A program made the position numbers and the translations under genes. DNA of 64,000 bases. It comes from Bactrocera neohumeralis. Its lineage: Eukaryota; Arthropoda; Insecta; Diptera; Tephritidae. A model generated the notes under the pieces. It had not been told where the DNA came from. It saw only the letters and a program-made list of their open reading frames with translations, and searched no databases. The stretch covers positions 27,463,135 to 27,527,134 of the forward strand of contig NC_065921.1 in the NCBI RefSeq assembly GCF_024586455.1, in the 5' to 3' direction. Positions within the stretch are counted from its first letter, which is position 1; the number at the start of each line of letters is the position of its first letter. This document shows positions 1-11,006 of the stretch, piece by piece.

Positions 1-620
1 TTGGCTTCAACGTCACTGTTGACAGTCATAACTTCGAAGTCGTAGATACTTTCGTCTATCTGGAGCCAGCATTAACACCGACAAGAACGTCGGCATCGAA
101 ATCCAACGCAGAATAACTCTTGCTAACACGTGTTACTTCGGACTTAATAGGCAGTTGAGAAGTAATGTCCTCCCTCAACGAACAAAGACCAATATCTATA
201 AGTCACTCATCATCCCCGTCCTGCTATATGGTGCAGAGGCATGAAAAATAACAACATCTGATGAATCGGCGTTACGAGTTTTCGAGAGAAAGGTTTTCCG
301 GAAGATTTATGGTCCTTTGCGCATTCGCAACGGCGAGTACCGCAGTCATTGGAACGATGAGCTGTGCGAAATAAACGACGACATTGACATAGTTCAGTGA
401 AATAAGAGACAGCGGCTATGCTGGCTAGTCCATGTCGTCCGAATGGATGAAAACACTCCAGTTCTGAGAGTATTCGGCGCTGTACCCGCCGGGGGAAGCA
501 GAGAAAAAGGAAGACCTCCACTCCGCTGGGGAGATCAGGTGGAGAAGGACCTGGCTGCATTTGGAATCTCCAATTGGCGCCAAACAGCGAAAAGGAAGAT
601 CGACTGACGCGCTGTTGTGA
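1..620 (+). mobile_element. Decayed non-LTR retrotransposon, 3' end of reverse transcriptase
   Basis: Broken + strand frames read as the C-terminal part of a non-LTR endonuclease-reverse transcriptase. Recognisable pieces are FEVVDTFVYL, an IIPVLLYGAEA-like box, SALRVFERKVFRKIYGPLRIRNGEY, and GRPPLRWGDQVEKDL followed by NWRQTAKRK. These resemble RTE-like elements that are often misannotated as host genes. Stops and frame changes show that it is dead. The element is cut by the window start. A related copy lies in opposite orientation at about 2780-3350. Confidence 0.7.
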
Positions 621-844
621 ACTCAGTTATAACAGCGTTTGCAGTGTCAATTTGACATTAAAGCATAAGAATCGATTAGTTTATTCTTAATATATACATA
701 TACTATATGTATATTGCTTACCACCCTCGTTATTGTAGCTTCAGCAGTTTGGGAGATGTTGTATCAATAAATATATGTACCAAGTTTTAACAATATATCT
801 CAGCTTATAATCAAGTTACAGGTTGCACAGACGGATTACAACTC

Positions 845-1960
845 GTCTGGTCATCCCGATTTATAAAGGGTGATCCATTTCGTGGTTCACAACTTTTTTC
901 TTTGGAATTTATTTTTTGAAGATTATCTCTGTCAAATGTTTCCCGCGGCTACGTCTCAGATGATCCATCCACTGAATCCAATTTTCGATGACTCGTTCGG
1001 CCATTTCGACTGTTCACTGGCGAATGACAAGCGTGATGTTTTATTTCAAGGTCTCAATCGAAGCGGGATTGTCCGCATAGACTTTAGACTTTACACATCC
1101 CACAGGAAATAGTCTAACGGTGTTATAACACTCGATCTTGGTGGCCAATCAATGGCTGATAACGTAAAATTATCTACTCACTGAGGTGTTCTCTCAATAA
1201 ATGCATTGATTGGTACGAAGTGTGGAAAGTGGCGCATTCTTATTGAAACCAGAAATTGCCGAGATCAAGAGCTCCTATTTCAGGCATCAAATAGTCTGCT
1301 ATCATGGTGAAATAATGGTCGCCATTGAGCGTGACGTTCTCACCGGCATGAAGAAAATCCATATTTCTTTCAACGGCCCACAAACCACACCAAACTGTGG
1401 TTTTTTCTGAATGAAATGGCAGCTCTTGAATCTCTTCAGATTGCTCTCTTGCTTGTTTACATACCCATTGAGTCAGAAATGTGCCTCATCGCTGAACATA
1501 ATTTGGTTCAAAAACGTCAGATCTGCTTGGAACTTTTCAAGCGTCCATAGAGCGAAGTGATGTCGCTAGAGAAAGTCGAGCGGCTTCAGTTCTTGCACAA
1601 GCTGTATTTTTTACGCTTTCAATTCAAGATCAAGTCATTCAGTCCGAGTTGTTGCGAACGGCGGCGAATCGACTCTCAACGGTCTTCGTGTTCACTCTCA
1701 GCTACGGCTGCTATATTTTCTTCACTGAATGCTGGGCCTCAAGATGAGTGATGGTGTTGCGAATAGCACGCCCAGTAGACCAATTATGTTAACCACCAGT
1801 AAAGCGAAACGCGCGAAACACATTCTTTATAGAACGTGAATTTTCGTAATAAAGTTAAACGTTGTTCAGGCGCAAGTCTTTCCATGATGATGCCAAACAA
1901 TACTGAACAAAAATAACAGGACAGCTTGAAACGACTCACACGTGATCTGTCAAAATAAGC
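845..1960 (-). mobile_element. Tc1/mariner-superfamily DNA transposon copy (family 1), decayed
   Basis: Minus-strand fragments resemble the DDE transposase of three other copies in this window (20285-21110, 40275-41240, 45510-46520). They include a CGLWAGG-like box and a region equivalent to GDIWFQQDGATCHT. The end at about 850 (tgatccatttcgtggttc) matches the ends of the other copies. Sequence just upstream (770-845) matches 53390-53505, so the element probably inserted into an older dispersed repeat. No full-length frame survives. Confidence 0.65.
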
Positions 1961-2108
1961 TATTGAAAAAAGTACCCCTACTTGGATAACCCGTTATATA
2001 GGCTTTGAGAATAAACATTACTATGTAAGGTTAAATTTATTCTCGTTTAGAATTTCTCTAATTATTATTTTCTTTTGTTCTTTTTCAGAAAAAATTGACA
2101 GCAAAATC

Positions 2109-5100
2109 ATGGCACCGTGTTTTTATGAGACATGCCTGCAGTTTATAGCAAATAAAATAACCATACGTGATGAGGATAGAGAGGTGTACTTGAAAGATTT
2201 CGACATTATACGAGATTATATCTTGAATGGCATGTGTGAAGTGGACAATGTTTTTAATACGCTCTATAAAGGACCAAGCTTGTTTGGTAAGATAGTTTAA
2301 AAACTGCAGCAAGCATTCATACATACATATGTATGTATATACACAACTGTGTCGAGACGTACACGTACACAACGTGAGACCCACTAAATTCTATTTCTTC
2401 CCAAATTAAATCATCGTGATTTCTTAATATGCATCATCACATCAAGGTACTCAGCAGGGAACTTAAATTCTTTAGCATTGCCACAATTTGTGGTTTACTA
2501 ATAGAGGTGTGACAGTAAGTGTTTGTCGGTTGTCAAATGACAAACCTGTGTGAGTGTCTCTGGTATGTTCTTTTCTACTTGTCTCTATCCTTTTGAACTG
2601 CTTTAATCTGCACGGATCAACCAAGTGTACGATATCTTTACGACGTATATCTCAATAATAGTTTACGAAGCTCGAACCAAGCCATTCGTGAGTGACTGCA
2701 ATCAGTACTGATAATTGTACTTAGGAACCTTTAGGTATTACATATTATGTAATAAGAATGTACGATACGAAGAGCAACGCAACTCTTCTCCTTCCCTATT
2801 GGCTTAGACACCGCTTACGCGGTTATAGCCCGAGTCGTTCTTCCTATTCGCTCAGAGATTCCAAGTGTACCCAGGTCCTTCTCCACCTGGTCCTTGCAAT
2901 TGAGTGGTGGTCTTCCTCTTTCTCTGCTTCACCCTCTCATAGCTGGAGTATTTTCATCCATTCGGACGAGATTCACTGTACTCTGTCAATGTCGTCGTAT
3001 ATCTCCTACAGCTCATCATTCCATCGACTGCGGTATTCGCTGTTGCCAATGCGCAAAGGACCATAAATCTGCCGCAGAACCTTTCTTTCGAAAAGTCGTA
3101 ACGCCGACTCATCAGATTTTGTCATCGTCAATGCCTCCGCACCATATAGCAGGAGGGGAATGAAGAGGGACTTAAAGAGTTAGCGTCTTGGACTTAACTT
3201 TTCAATTACCTACTCAGTCTGAAGTAGCACGTGTTGGCAAGAGTTATTCTGTGATGGATTTTGAGGCTGACGTTGTTGTTGGTATTAATGCTGGTTTCAA
3301 GATAGACGAAATTATCTATGACTTCGAAGTTTTACTTTTTTCAGAGTACCGTAAAAACTATATTTATTTTTTACCGACACTAATGTACATCCTTATAACT
3401 ATATATGAATATACTATATTGTTTGTGTATGTATTTATGTCTGTAGGTAGCTACTCAAATAATGTGCGTATCAAGTATCCCAGCGAATTCGATGTAATAT
3501 TCAAACTGAGTATACCTTATTCATCATATATTAATGTGGAGGAGGATGAAGATCGTCCCGGTTTTGTCAACTTAGATTTTGAAGAGCTTATGGACGAGCT
3601 CTACAATTGTAACGGTTATAATGATGTATATAATCGCATGTTTGACCTTGTTGATCGGAATAACCAATACCTAAATCGTTCGAAGCTGCAAACCTGGCTT
3701 AAAGGTGTTATGGAAGATTGTTTGGATGAAAATGGATATCGTGTGCGCGGCAATTGGGGTGATATATATACATTGATATATACAAAACGTGGACTAGCAC
3801 ATACAATATATGCTAAATGTGCTAGACGCACAATTTCGATTGATTTTGTGCCGGGTATCTGCTTCGGCACTGCTGACTGGATTGACGTCAGATATGGTCA
3901 AAAATTCAGGTATAAATGTGAACAATGGTACGCCGTTCCGAAGCCAACACCTGGCCCACATGAGACGCGTTGTTATGCCTTTATGATATGTAATCCCAAA
4001 GTGGAGCACGATCTTTTATTGGGAAATCAGAATTTGAAAGTAGTCTTTCGTCTCTTAAAATCGTTACGTAATGCATACGGCATGCGTTGTTTAAAGAGTT
4101 ACTTTATAACGACCACTTTTCTGTGGGAAATCGAAATACAGAGTAGGAATTTCTGGAACAACCCATTACATATTATACTTGAACATGTAAGTACAAGAGT
4201 GTTTTTTATGATCTTATATTCGCTAAGTAATCTTATATTTACATAAAATTTGTAAAGTATACAATGGACAAAAAGTTTAATGAAAATATGAGAACGGTCC
4301 GTTGGGTAGTTAAACTACGTAAGGTGGTCTTAGTGGAAGAGCACTTTTTTCTTGGTCAAATAAGACCGTTTTTTCTCCAAATCGTCGTCATATTGGCATA
4401 GTGGAAATCTGTTAACGTTATGTCCTTTTCCATTTAGTCGATGTAGATCACCGCAAATCGCTTGAGTTCCGTAGAGCGCAGGTTCAGTCGTTTGGAAAGT
4501 CTTCCACTGTTTTGGAGTAGGATCGGCGAGGCTAGTTCACTATTTCAAGTGTTCTTTGGTCTCTGATGAGTACCAGCCGATCCCTGTTTTCTCAACGGTC
4601 AGGGAAGAATACAGAAATACCTTCTGATTGCGCTTAAATACCATCAAACACTGCTCACGTTTGAGCATGTTGTCCATAATAAGCAAACTTGACTCCCATC
4701 GCGCCGAGAACTTCCGCTTGCCCAATACATATTTTGTACAGTATATGAGCCATTCGGTCTTTTGACATGCCTACTGTCGCACCTTGAATCGGCGGTTTTC
4801 TAATAACATGCCGTGGTTTTATCTCACATTAATTTCTCTGTATAAAACGCTATTTAAGTTTACGAAAATTCTAAAAACAAGGCTCAAATCACCGACTCAT
4901 ATTACTATTATTCTTAAATTATTATTGTTCTTAAATCTCTACGTCCATCTTGCTCACGCACGCGGTTAAAAGTCGGATCGAGCTGAAGGTATTTCAGGCA
5001 AACCTCACAGTAAAAGTAAAAAAAGCAATAAATTCCGAATGGTAGTACTACTTTTGCCACCACTGTATATACACGATTGTTTTGTCACACAGTTGCTTTG

Positions 5101-5510
5101 CAAATCAGTTATTATATATACCATATAAATATACATATGTAGATATATAATTAATAAGGTACGTTCGTATGCAGATGCTTGAAACTTTGGCCAGTGACTT
5201 TGAAGATGAATGGTTGCCATTCTTTTGGAACAAAGAACTTAATCTCTTGGATAACTTAAACCAAGATGATATAGAAAATTGTGCCTATAAACTACGAAAA
5301 GCCTATAATACGTTAAGACAATATAAATTCGAACCTAATCTTACCTACAAGCGCTGTCTAACTCATTTCGAGGTAATATTTTACACTACATTAATTTATT
5401 ATAATCAGATTTAATGTACATATGTATGTATAGCCACATCGTGTCCGCATCTCTTAATATATTTATGTATGTTTCAATGTTGTTTTTTTCTCTTTCTGTA
5501 GGTTCCATAA
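2109..5510 (+). CDS. cGAS-like receptor (cGLR), Mab-21-fold nucleotidyltransferase, catalytic motif intact
   Basis: Four exons fit: 2109-2286, 3447-4186, 5175-5372 and 5502-5510 (stop TAA), joined through GT-AG introns in phases 1, 0 and 0. The product is 374 aa. The first intron splits the glycine codon of a GS motif. The assembled reading gives G60-S61, then 11 residues, then E73-F-D75, and a third acidic residue D192 in ISIDFVPG. This is the GS-x(n)-EhD plus distant D pattern of cGAS/OAS-type nucleotidyltransferases. In Drosophila, cGLR1 and cGLR2 sense dsRNA or related ligands in the cytosol and make cyclic dinucleotides that activate STING. The enzyme role here is inferred from the motif and length. 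The start ATG opens the first exon, after a run of stops. Intron 1 carries an RTE-like fragment and intron 2 a mariner remnant. A degenerate paralogue follows 1.3 kb downstream. I cannot say whether it is the orthologue of cGLR1, cGLR2 or another Mab-21 gene. Confidence 0.85.
2758..3350 (-). mobile_element. RTE-like non-LTR retrotransposon fragment inside intron 1 of the cGLR gene
   Basis: The sequence is the reverse complement of a relative of positions 1-560. It shares the antisense forms of the GRPPLRW box and of the FEVVD-YIYL region near 3280-3330. It lies wholly within the 1160-bp first intron and in opposite orientation to the gene, and it has no intact frame. An apparently open 352-codon frame beginning at 3188 joins transposon sequence to exon 2 by chance. 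Confidence 0.65.
4300..4820 (-). mobile_element. mariner transposase remnant inside intron 2 of the cGLR gene
   Basis: Minus-strand frames contain LGKRKFSARWESSLLIMDN, LKREQCLMVFKRNQKVFLY and LTVEKTGIGWYSSETKEH. These correspond to the mariner region around VPR.LT...R...FLYR.LTVDETW.HWYTPETKEQ. Several frameshifts and stops show that it is inactive. It occupies most of the second intron (4187-5174). Confidence 0.65.
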
Positions 5511-6779
5511 TTTATGGTTTTGCCAAGTTGGAGTCTATCTAAGATGACAAAGATATCCTTAATTCTGATACTAAATAACTTAGCATATACATACATACAT
5601 ATATGAATATTCGTATGCATTTATCTACATAAATATGTTTATATCATATGTTTGAAAACTTGAATTATTCTTTGAAATAAAATAAATATTTTATCAAAAA
5701 ATTGCATAACATTTTATCTACGGTCTTGGATAGGAGAAACTTTATAACTATTGATATTACCTAACCATAAAATCATAACATATACATATACATACATATA
5801 TACTATAAAAATGGTAAGCTTATTTAATCTCTTTCCAAAAGCGCTATCATGTATTTAAACTTCAATAAAGAAATTTAAATAGTCATAACCACACACGGAC
5901 CTTAACTTACACCTTAATTTCAAATCAAACAGAAAAATATTATAAATACATACATATGTACGTATGTACATACATACCCGCAGAATATATAAAGCAAACT
6001 GATAGGAAAAGGAACTGGCACTTCAGTACTTCACTTGGGACTTGCTAACTTCAATGGTATTAGCTGCGGGAGCCATTGTCGACACGTAATAAAGCTCTTA
6101 TGTCTTCCTGCTACTGGTTTTCATTTCCCGTACCACGATACGACCAAACGCTTCAAAATATAAACTGGCGGAAGGAAATTGCACAAACTTTAAGAACTAT
6201 TCAGATTAGAGATGCGTATCTCAGACAATAGTTATCGAAAAAAACTATCGATTATTGTATACAGCTAAATACGGAAAAATTCATTAAACGTTTACATATT
6301 ATTTTATAAATAACGATTTTTAATAAAACACCATTTATAAAGAAGAAAATATAATTTCGAATATTATGTAAAAGACGGATTTTACAATTATCGTAGATGG
6401 GTTACGAAATTCAGGCTGCAAAGGAAGAAGTAAATGCGCATTATGCATGGATGTAATCACAACCACATGGTCTCATACAACAGAAAAAAACGGAGCATTA
6501 TAAAAGAATTTAAAATGCATTTTCTCTTTACATTAAACATATTACTAATTAATAAAATTATAAATTAAATATTGCATATTTTGAATAAATAAACAAATTT
6601 GAGCACTTGGCAACATGGTTTCAAAGGTCGAACTATTTTACCGTTTCTGCAAAATGTCATTTGAAATTTATCTTTGAACGTGTTTCATTACACAATTCGT
6701 TGTATTAATATTGAGTATTTTTCTAAACATTATAAATAAAATATAATTAATTTATAAACACAGTGTTGAACGCTTAACA
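5511..6779. other. Intergenic, AT-rich, microsatellites, no gene seen
   Basis: This is the spacer between the two cGLR paralogues. It holds catacata/tatgtatg microsatellites and a polyadenylation-like aataaa near 5678. A TATA/initiator-like pair at 5986-6027 is listed separately. No coding frame of note was found. Confidence 0.5.
5986..6027 (+). promoter_or_regulatory. Possible TATA box plus initiator
   Basis: tatataaa at 5986-5993 is followed about 30-37 bases later by an arthropod-type initiator, tcagt, at 6023-6027. The spacing suits a core promoter. The only short frame that follows starts at 6055 and stops after 11 codons, so the transcript, if any, is unknown. It could also be an upstream promoter for the second cGLR gene at 6780. 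Confidence 0.3.
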
Positions 6780-8029
6780 ATGACAACTGCCGATAAACAT
6801 ATTCAAAACTTAGCAAAAACTCTTCTAGTTGAAGAGGAGACAAGAAGCTATCTTGAAAAGGATTTCGAAATAATAAGAGCTTATGTCATAGACTTATTGT
6901 TAAAAGATCCAATAATCGGCAAAATGCTAATAAATACAAACTATCCTGGTAAATATTTAAAAGACTTGAATTGTTCCCTAACAATTATCATGTTAATTTG
7001 CAGCTAGTAACTTTAACTGTTCGTTGGTATTGGATCTATCACACTTGATAACACTTGGTGCAATTAAAACGAAATACCCATCGTTCATTCGATTAGTTCA
7101 ACGTGGACGAAATAGAGTAGATGGCACGGAGAAATTGCCATTCTTTAGTAATGGCGAAAATATTGCTGGTGGTGTTATAACGAATATCGTAAAGGGACTT
7201 TTAAAACAGGGTTTAGATTTTAGTGGTTATTTTGTGCGTGGTCACTTGGGCGATATTTACGAACTGGATTTTAACTATGAAAATAAAAACTTAAGTAACC
7301 AGAATTATGATGGTAGAGACGGTGAATGGCAAAATAATTATATCATGCTGAAAGCGTGTAGCGAAGAGATTACACTGAATATACGTTTACGTGTTTTAAT
7401 AAAATTTTGCAGCAACGAAAGTCCTAATGATTTGTTGCCACATCCGACGCACAATTTAAAAATGGTTTGGTTAGCCGCTGCCGATGTACGTTATATGGAA
7501 TACTTTTCGTTGTGCGCACCATTAAGTGAACGCGAATTGGCTTCTTCACCAAACAATTTGATCGCATTGCGTCTATTACACTCACTGATGGTTGGCAGTA
7601 AAATATATGTAATAAAGAAAAATCATTTGGAATCGATTACCTATGAATTGATATATACGAAAGCACCTAAAATTACACATAAACCAAAGCAGACTGTGCT
7701 TGATATTTTAATTGCAGTAAGTATATATGTATGACTATGTCGGTATATACATATGTACATAAATTTTTTTTCACCTTAACAATTCCTTTTAGAGTTTACG
7801 ACGCATATTATATTATTTGGACAAAAATCGTTTTCCGTACTATTGGAACACTAAAGAAAATCTATTGTTTCTCATACGAAACCATGATAGACTATCGTAT
7901 ACACACAGGTGTTTGCGTACATTATTGACTAATATAAGCAGCATGCGTAGTAATACCGGAGTGACATATGAAGAGGTTGAATCATTTTTCGGTAATATAA
8001 TTCAAAATTACGAATGTTTAAAAAGTTAA
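6780..8029 (+). CDS. cGLR/Mab-21-like paralogue, predicted pseudoenzyme
   Basis: Three exons fit: 6780-6948, 7004-7716 and 7793-8029, with introns in phases 1 and 0 as in the upstream cGLR. The product is 372 aa. The first exons align (EETRSYLEKDFEIIRAYVID against DEDREVYLKDFDIIRDYIL), as do GHLGDIYELDF and GNWGDIYTLIY. The GS motif reads A57-S58. In an ungapped alignment the catalytic E and D become H70 and I72. With a 5-residue gap, D67 could replace one of them, but the E would still be lost. The third acidic residue is N182 (ITLNIRLRV against ISIDFVPGI). The fold appears kept while catalysis is very probably lost. The frame is open throughout, so this looks like a maintained gene rather than a decayed one. 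A ligand-binding, regulatory or decoy role would be speculation. Confidence 0.8.
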
Positions 8030-8402
8030 ACGTTTCATAATTTATTTGCAGGTGTACAAACTAACGCATATGTGTACAATGTGGATGATTTTGGTGTTTA
8101 CAGACATTTTTCTAACATTGCGTAAATGATTAATTTACGCTAACATTGAATTTTTGAAACCTGAAATATTTCGTTTCGATTTTAAGCATTTTAATTTTTT
8201 GTAGTATTTTTAATTAAATGCATCACTTTATTTTCAGAACATGAAGTATGTATATATTCGTATATATCCTTGTTTATAAATGTCATATTTATGGCCTGAG
8301 TGTGTAAACACATGACTTTATATACTACGAAAATGCTTTCAGTATTAGATTTTTTTGTTATTATATGCCAAGCATTTTAATTTAATAAATTCATGATTTC
8401 CG

Positions 8403-9835
8403 TTATATAAATTCTATATCTTTTAGCATTTGTTGGTTTTTCATACGATTGGTAATGCTGTTTTGTTGGAACTGTAATTGTATTAAGATAAGAACGCTGC
8501 TTGCAATGCTATTAACGGTCTACGGAATAAGAAATAATAAATATGTATGTATAACAATAATTAGTTTTATAAAGTCGAAAAAGAAAATGTCAACATCCAT
8601 ATTGGTGAATAACGTACCGCATAGAGCAAAAAAAGATTACAAGTCGTCACTTTCCCAACCAAAAACGAATATGTGTTCTGCATTTGCCAGTGCAGGAATG
8701 CTTCCAACTTACTGTGAGCCGCTTTGGAGCACGTTAAATATCGCTCACACATTCTGACTTCATGAGTGCAATCCCGTCGCTGTAAACAATCGTGAACATT
8801 GTATGTATGTACTTATATGTAAATCTTGTGAAAGTTTATAAATTGTATTTGTTTTAACGTAACAGAACTTACTTCCCTCTGCGTTACATATCCATATACC
8901 GCGTATATGATTACCTTATAAATTCGCGGCAACATAAATAGGATTATGAATATATATTCTTTGACAGTTGTTTTTGTTTCCGTTGCCTTTTGACACATCA
9001 GAAATGTCATGTTTGTAAGCATAGCGAAATCATGGAACAAACTAAACCCGCTCACGACGCCAAACACGTCGTTTACTTGTAAAATCAGTTGAATATAGCT
9101 TTTACAATAATCGATTAGGCGCGAAATGCGCATTTCAAATTTATGCTGATGCTTCAAATCCACTGCTAAGGCATATTGCTGTTTCAAAAGTCGTTTTATT
9201 AGACGGTAACGTATGCGTAGCAGATCCATCTTGCCCAAATGCAGAAAAAATATACAACTTGGTGCAAGAGTAATGCTAGCATAGCTCAGAGCAAACACAA
9301 ATGTTGTTACATAATCACAATTGCAATTCGACAATTTAAATATATAAATAAACGAAACAGTATAATAGTAAGTCATGCCAATTAGGGTAAATATTGTAAA
9401 TTTACGCATTGTTTTATGATAATTCCATTTGATATAGTTGAAATCGATTTGCATTTGTGCGTCCAGTTCCTTGAATTCTCGAAGAAACTTCAAATGTTTG
9501 TATTTGTTTGTTTGCATTTTTATGCAGACAGCAATATACGTCATCGCACTCACGAAACATTCCAGTACGAGTATGAATTTAAAAACTGGTGATAAGCGGT
9601 TGAACATGGCATTATAGCTTTCATCATCCATGTATTTCAGTAGTACGCTACCGAGAAATCCAAATATTAAAGATATTTGTATAAAATTGGTGTAAATAAT
9701 GTTGGCCTTTGTTAATTGAAATGATTCACCACGTAGTTGAAAGCAAAGACAGCCAGTATAGTATAAGATCATATAGATCCACTCGAAGCAACAGTATAAA
9801 CTGACATTCTTTATTCGCTTCGTCAGGACTTTCAT
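8403..9835 (-). CDS. Gustatory receptor (Gr) family 7TM protein, probably broken near the C-terminus
   Basis: Exon 1 (9835-8873, 321 codons) is a polytopic membrane protein with Gr-like features. It begins with a hydrophobic first helix and contains the VNDVFG and GFSLFHDFAML stretch typical of Gr TM5-6. It ends ...YVTQRE at a gtaagt donor. Exon 2 starts at 8779 after ttacag (RRDCTHEV). It runs in frame through LEAFLHW and GKVTTCN, then hits a 7-T run (8634-8628 on this strand). One missing base there shifts the frame away from the conserved ALCGTLFTNMDVD segment. The last exon (8519-8403) encodes ILIQLQFQ, a variant of the TYhhhhhQF signature. The exon 2 boundary that fits the family (after 8571) has at in place of the gt donor. 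Repaired length would be about 429 aa, typical of a Gr. As written it stops at 8567 (about 391 aa). One shift lies in a homopolymer and could be an assembly error. Confidence 0.78.
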
Positions 9836-10289
9836 CTTTTACTATGGCGGTGGCACACTTATCAACTTTCGGTAAGCAACTAACAAATTGTATAGAAGAG
9901 TTTAGTTACTTAACTGTGGTAAATTGGACCTACTTTTGTGTATGTAATTAATTATAATTCAATTAGATCAAAGATATGCTCGTTATTAACTCCTATCATA
10001 AATGACACATGCACCGTTTAATAAGTGACTTAACCGTTAATAAATTGCAGTTGCGTATGCATCGATAAAAAGGGTTATATGTATGTATATGTCTGCACGT
10101 ATGTATATGTACCTAACACTACAAATTTTGTAGAAGTTAACTGCTATAACGCCATATGAACACACATAAACAAATGGACTTCGTTTAAATAAGTGATTTG
10201 TTTTATTGTATTTTTTATTAGGTATAACTAAAACTGCTTAGAAGCAAACAGTGTTGGCGAATGCAAATTGTACTCTGTTCAACTGCTTA
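9836..10289. other. Intergenic, nothing recognised
   Basis: This short spacer separates the Gr gene from the 3' end of san, both on the minus strand. It holds tatgtatg microsatellite sequence near 10080 and aataaa-type polyadenylation signals for san on the minus strand near 10205-10220. No other feature is visible. Confidence 0.5.
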
Positions 10290-11006
10290 TTATGCTTTCT
10301 TTTCCTTCTTGTCCAAATGTCCGTTACTATGAGCTGGATTATGATTGTGATTACTATTAGTGCCACTAGCATTACTATTTGTGTTTCGCAATGTTTTTTG
10401 CAAAACGTACGCGTCCGCAGGTTCAATTCGTTTGTAATAATGTTCCTTGGTCTCGACAATTTCAAAACCAAATTTCTTATAAAACGCTATAGCGCCTTCG
10501 TTATTAATTTGCACGTGCCTGTCAAAAAGATAAATAGTACAAATTAATTTTAAGTATGCATGTAAATTTTTAAATAAAAAACTAAACTTACAGAAAGATA
10601 CTGTCAAAGTTTCCATCTACTTTAGCGTAATTGAGAATATGTTGGAACATCACAGTGCCGATGCCGAGACGTCGATATGACGACAAACAACCCAAAGTCA
10701 TGATATATAGACGCCGTTGATTCTCGGAAGTATCAATGCGGCAGCACACTGCCCCAACTACGATGTCATTATAGTATACCAGTTTTGCCAACTCACCAGC
10801 CTCCAGAACATCTATGTAGAATTTTTCGTTGTACGAGACAGGAAATACAACAGAGTTGAGCTTTTTCAGTTGCTTAATATTATGTGGCGTTACATCGCCC
10901 AATTCAATATTTGACCTGTACACATATGAATAAGCAAAGGGGAATGTTAGCGATTGTTTTTAGGTTAATGTTTGACAATGCTTTATAGTTGAACAAACCT
11001 TGTCAT
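10290..11006 (-). CDS. san: N-alpha-acetyltransferase 50, separation anxiety orthologue
   Basis: Three coding exons: 11006-10999 (only 8 nt, ATGACAAG), 10915-10592 and 10518-10290. The product is 186 aa. It begins MTRSNIELGDVTPHN, nearly identical to Drosophila San. This is a GNAT-fold acetyltransferase of the Naa50 type, which acetylates N-terminal methionines and associates with the NatA complex. It is needed for sister-chromatid cohesion in Drosophila. Visible features are the substrate-loop FPVSYNEKFY at about 27-36, the acetyl-CoA loop RRLGIGT at 84-90 and the GNAT region NNEGAIAFYKKFGFEIV. The C-terminal tail is Asn/Ser/His-rich and lysine-ended, and such tails vary between species. The large exon alone has no ATG, because its first upstream in-frame candidate is a GTG, so the tiny first exon is required. 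The gene is divergent from eEFSec, with 483 bp between the start codons. Confidence 0.96.

Noticed and set aside
3188..4246. A single 352-codon gene starting at 3188
   Set aside because: Its first 86 codons are antisense transposon and intron sequence. A strong acceptor at 3445-3446 and family homology place the exon start at 3447, and a gtaagt donor at 4187 ends the exon before the apparent stop.
8520..8555. A 36-bp intron beginning gttata as the last Gr intron
   Set aside because: It is too short for a typical fly intron and would add about eight residues not found in Gr proteins. The boundary at 8571 matches the family spacing better, although its donor is damaged.
10717..10914. Open frame opposite san
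   Set aside because: It lies antisense to a highly conserved exon and has no homology of its own.
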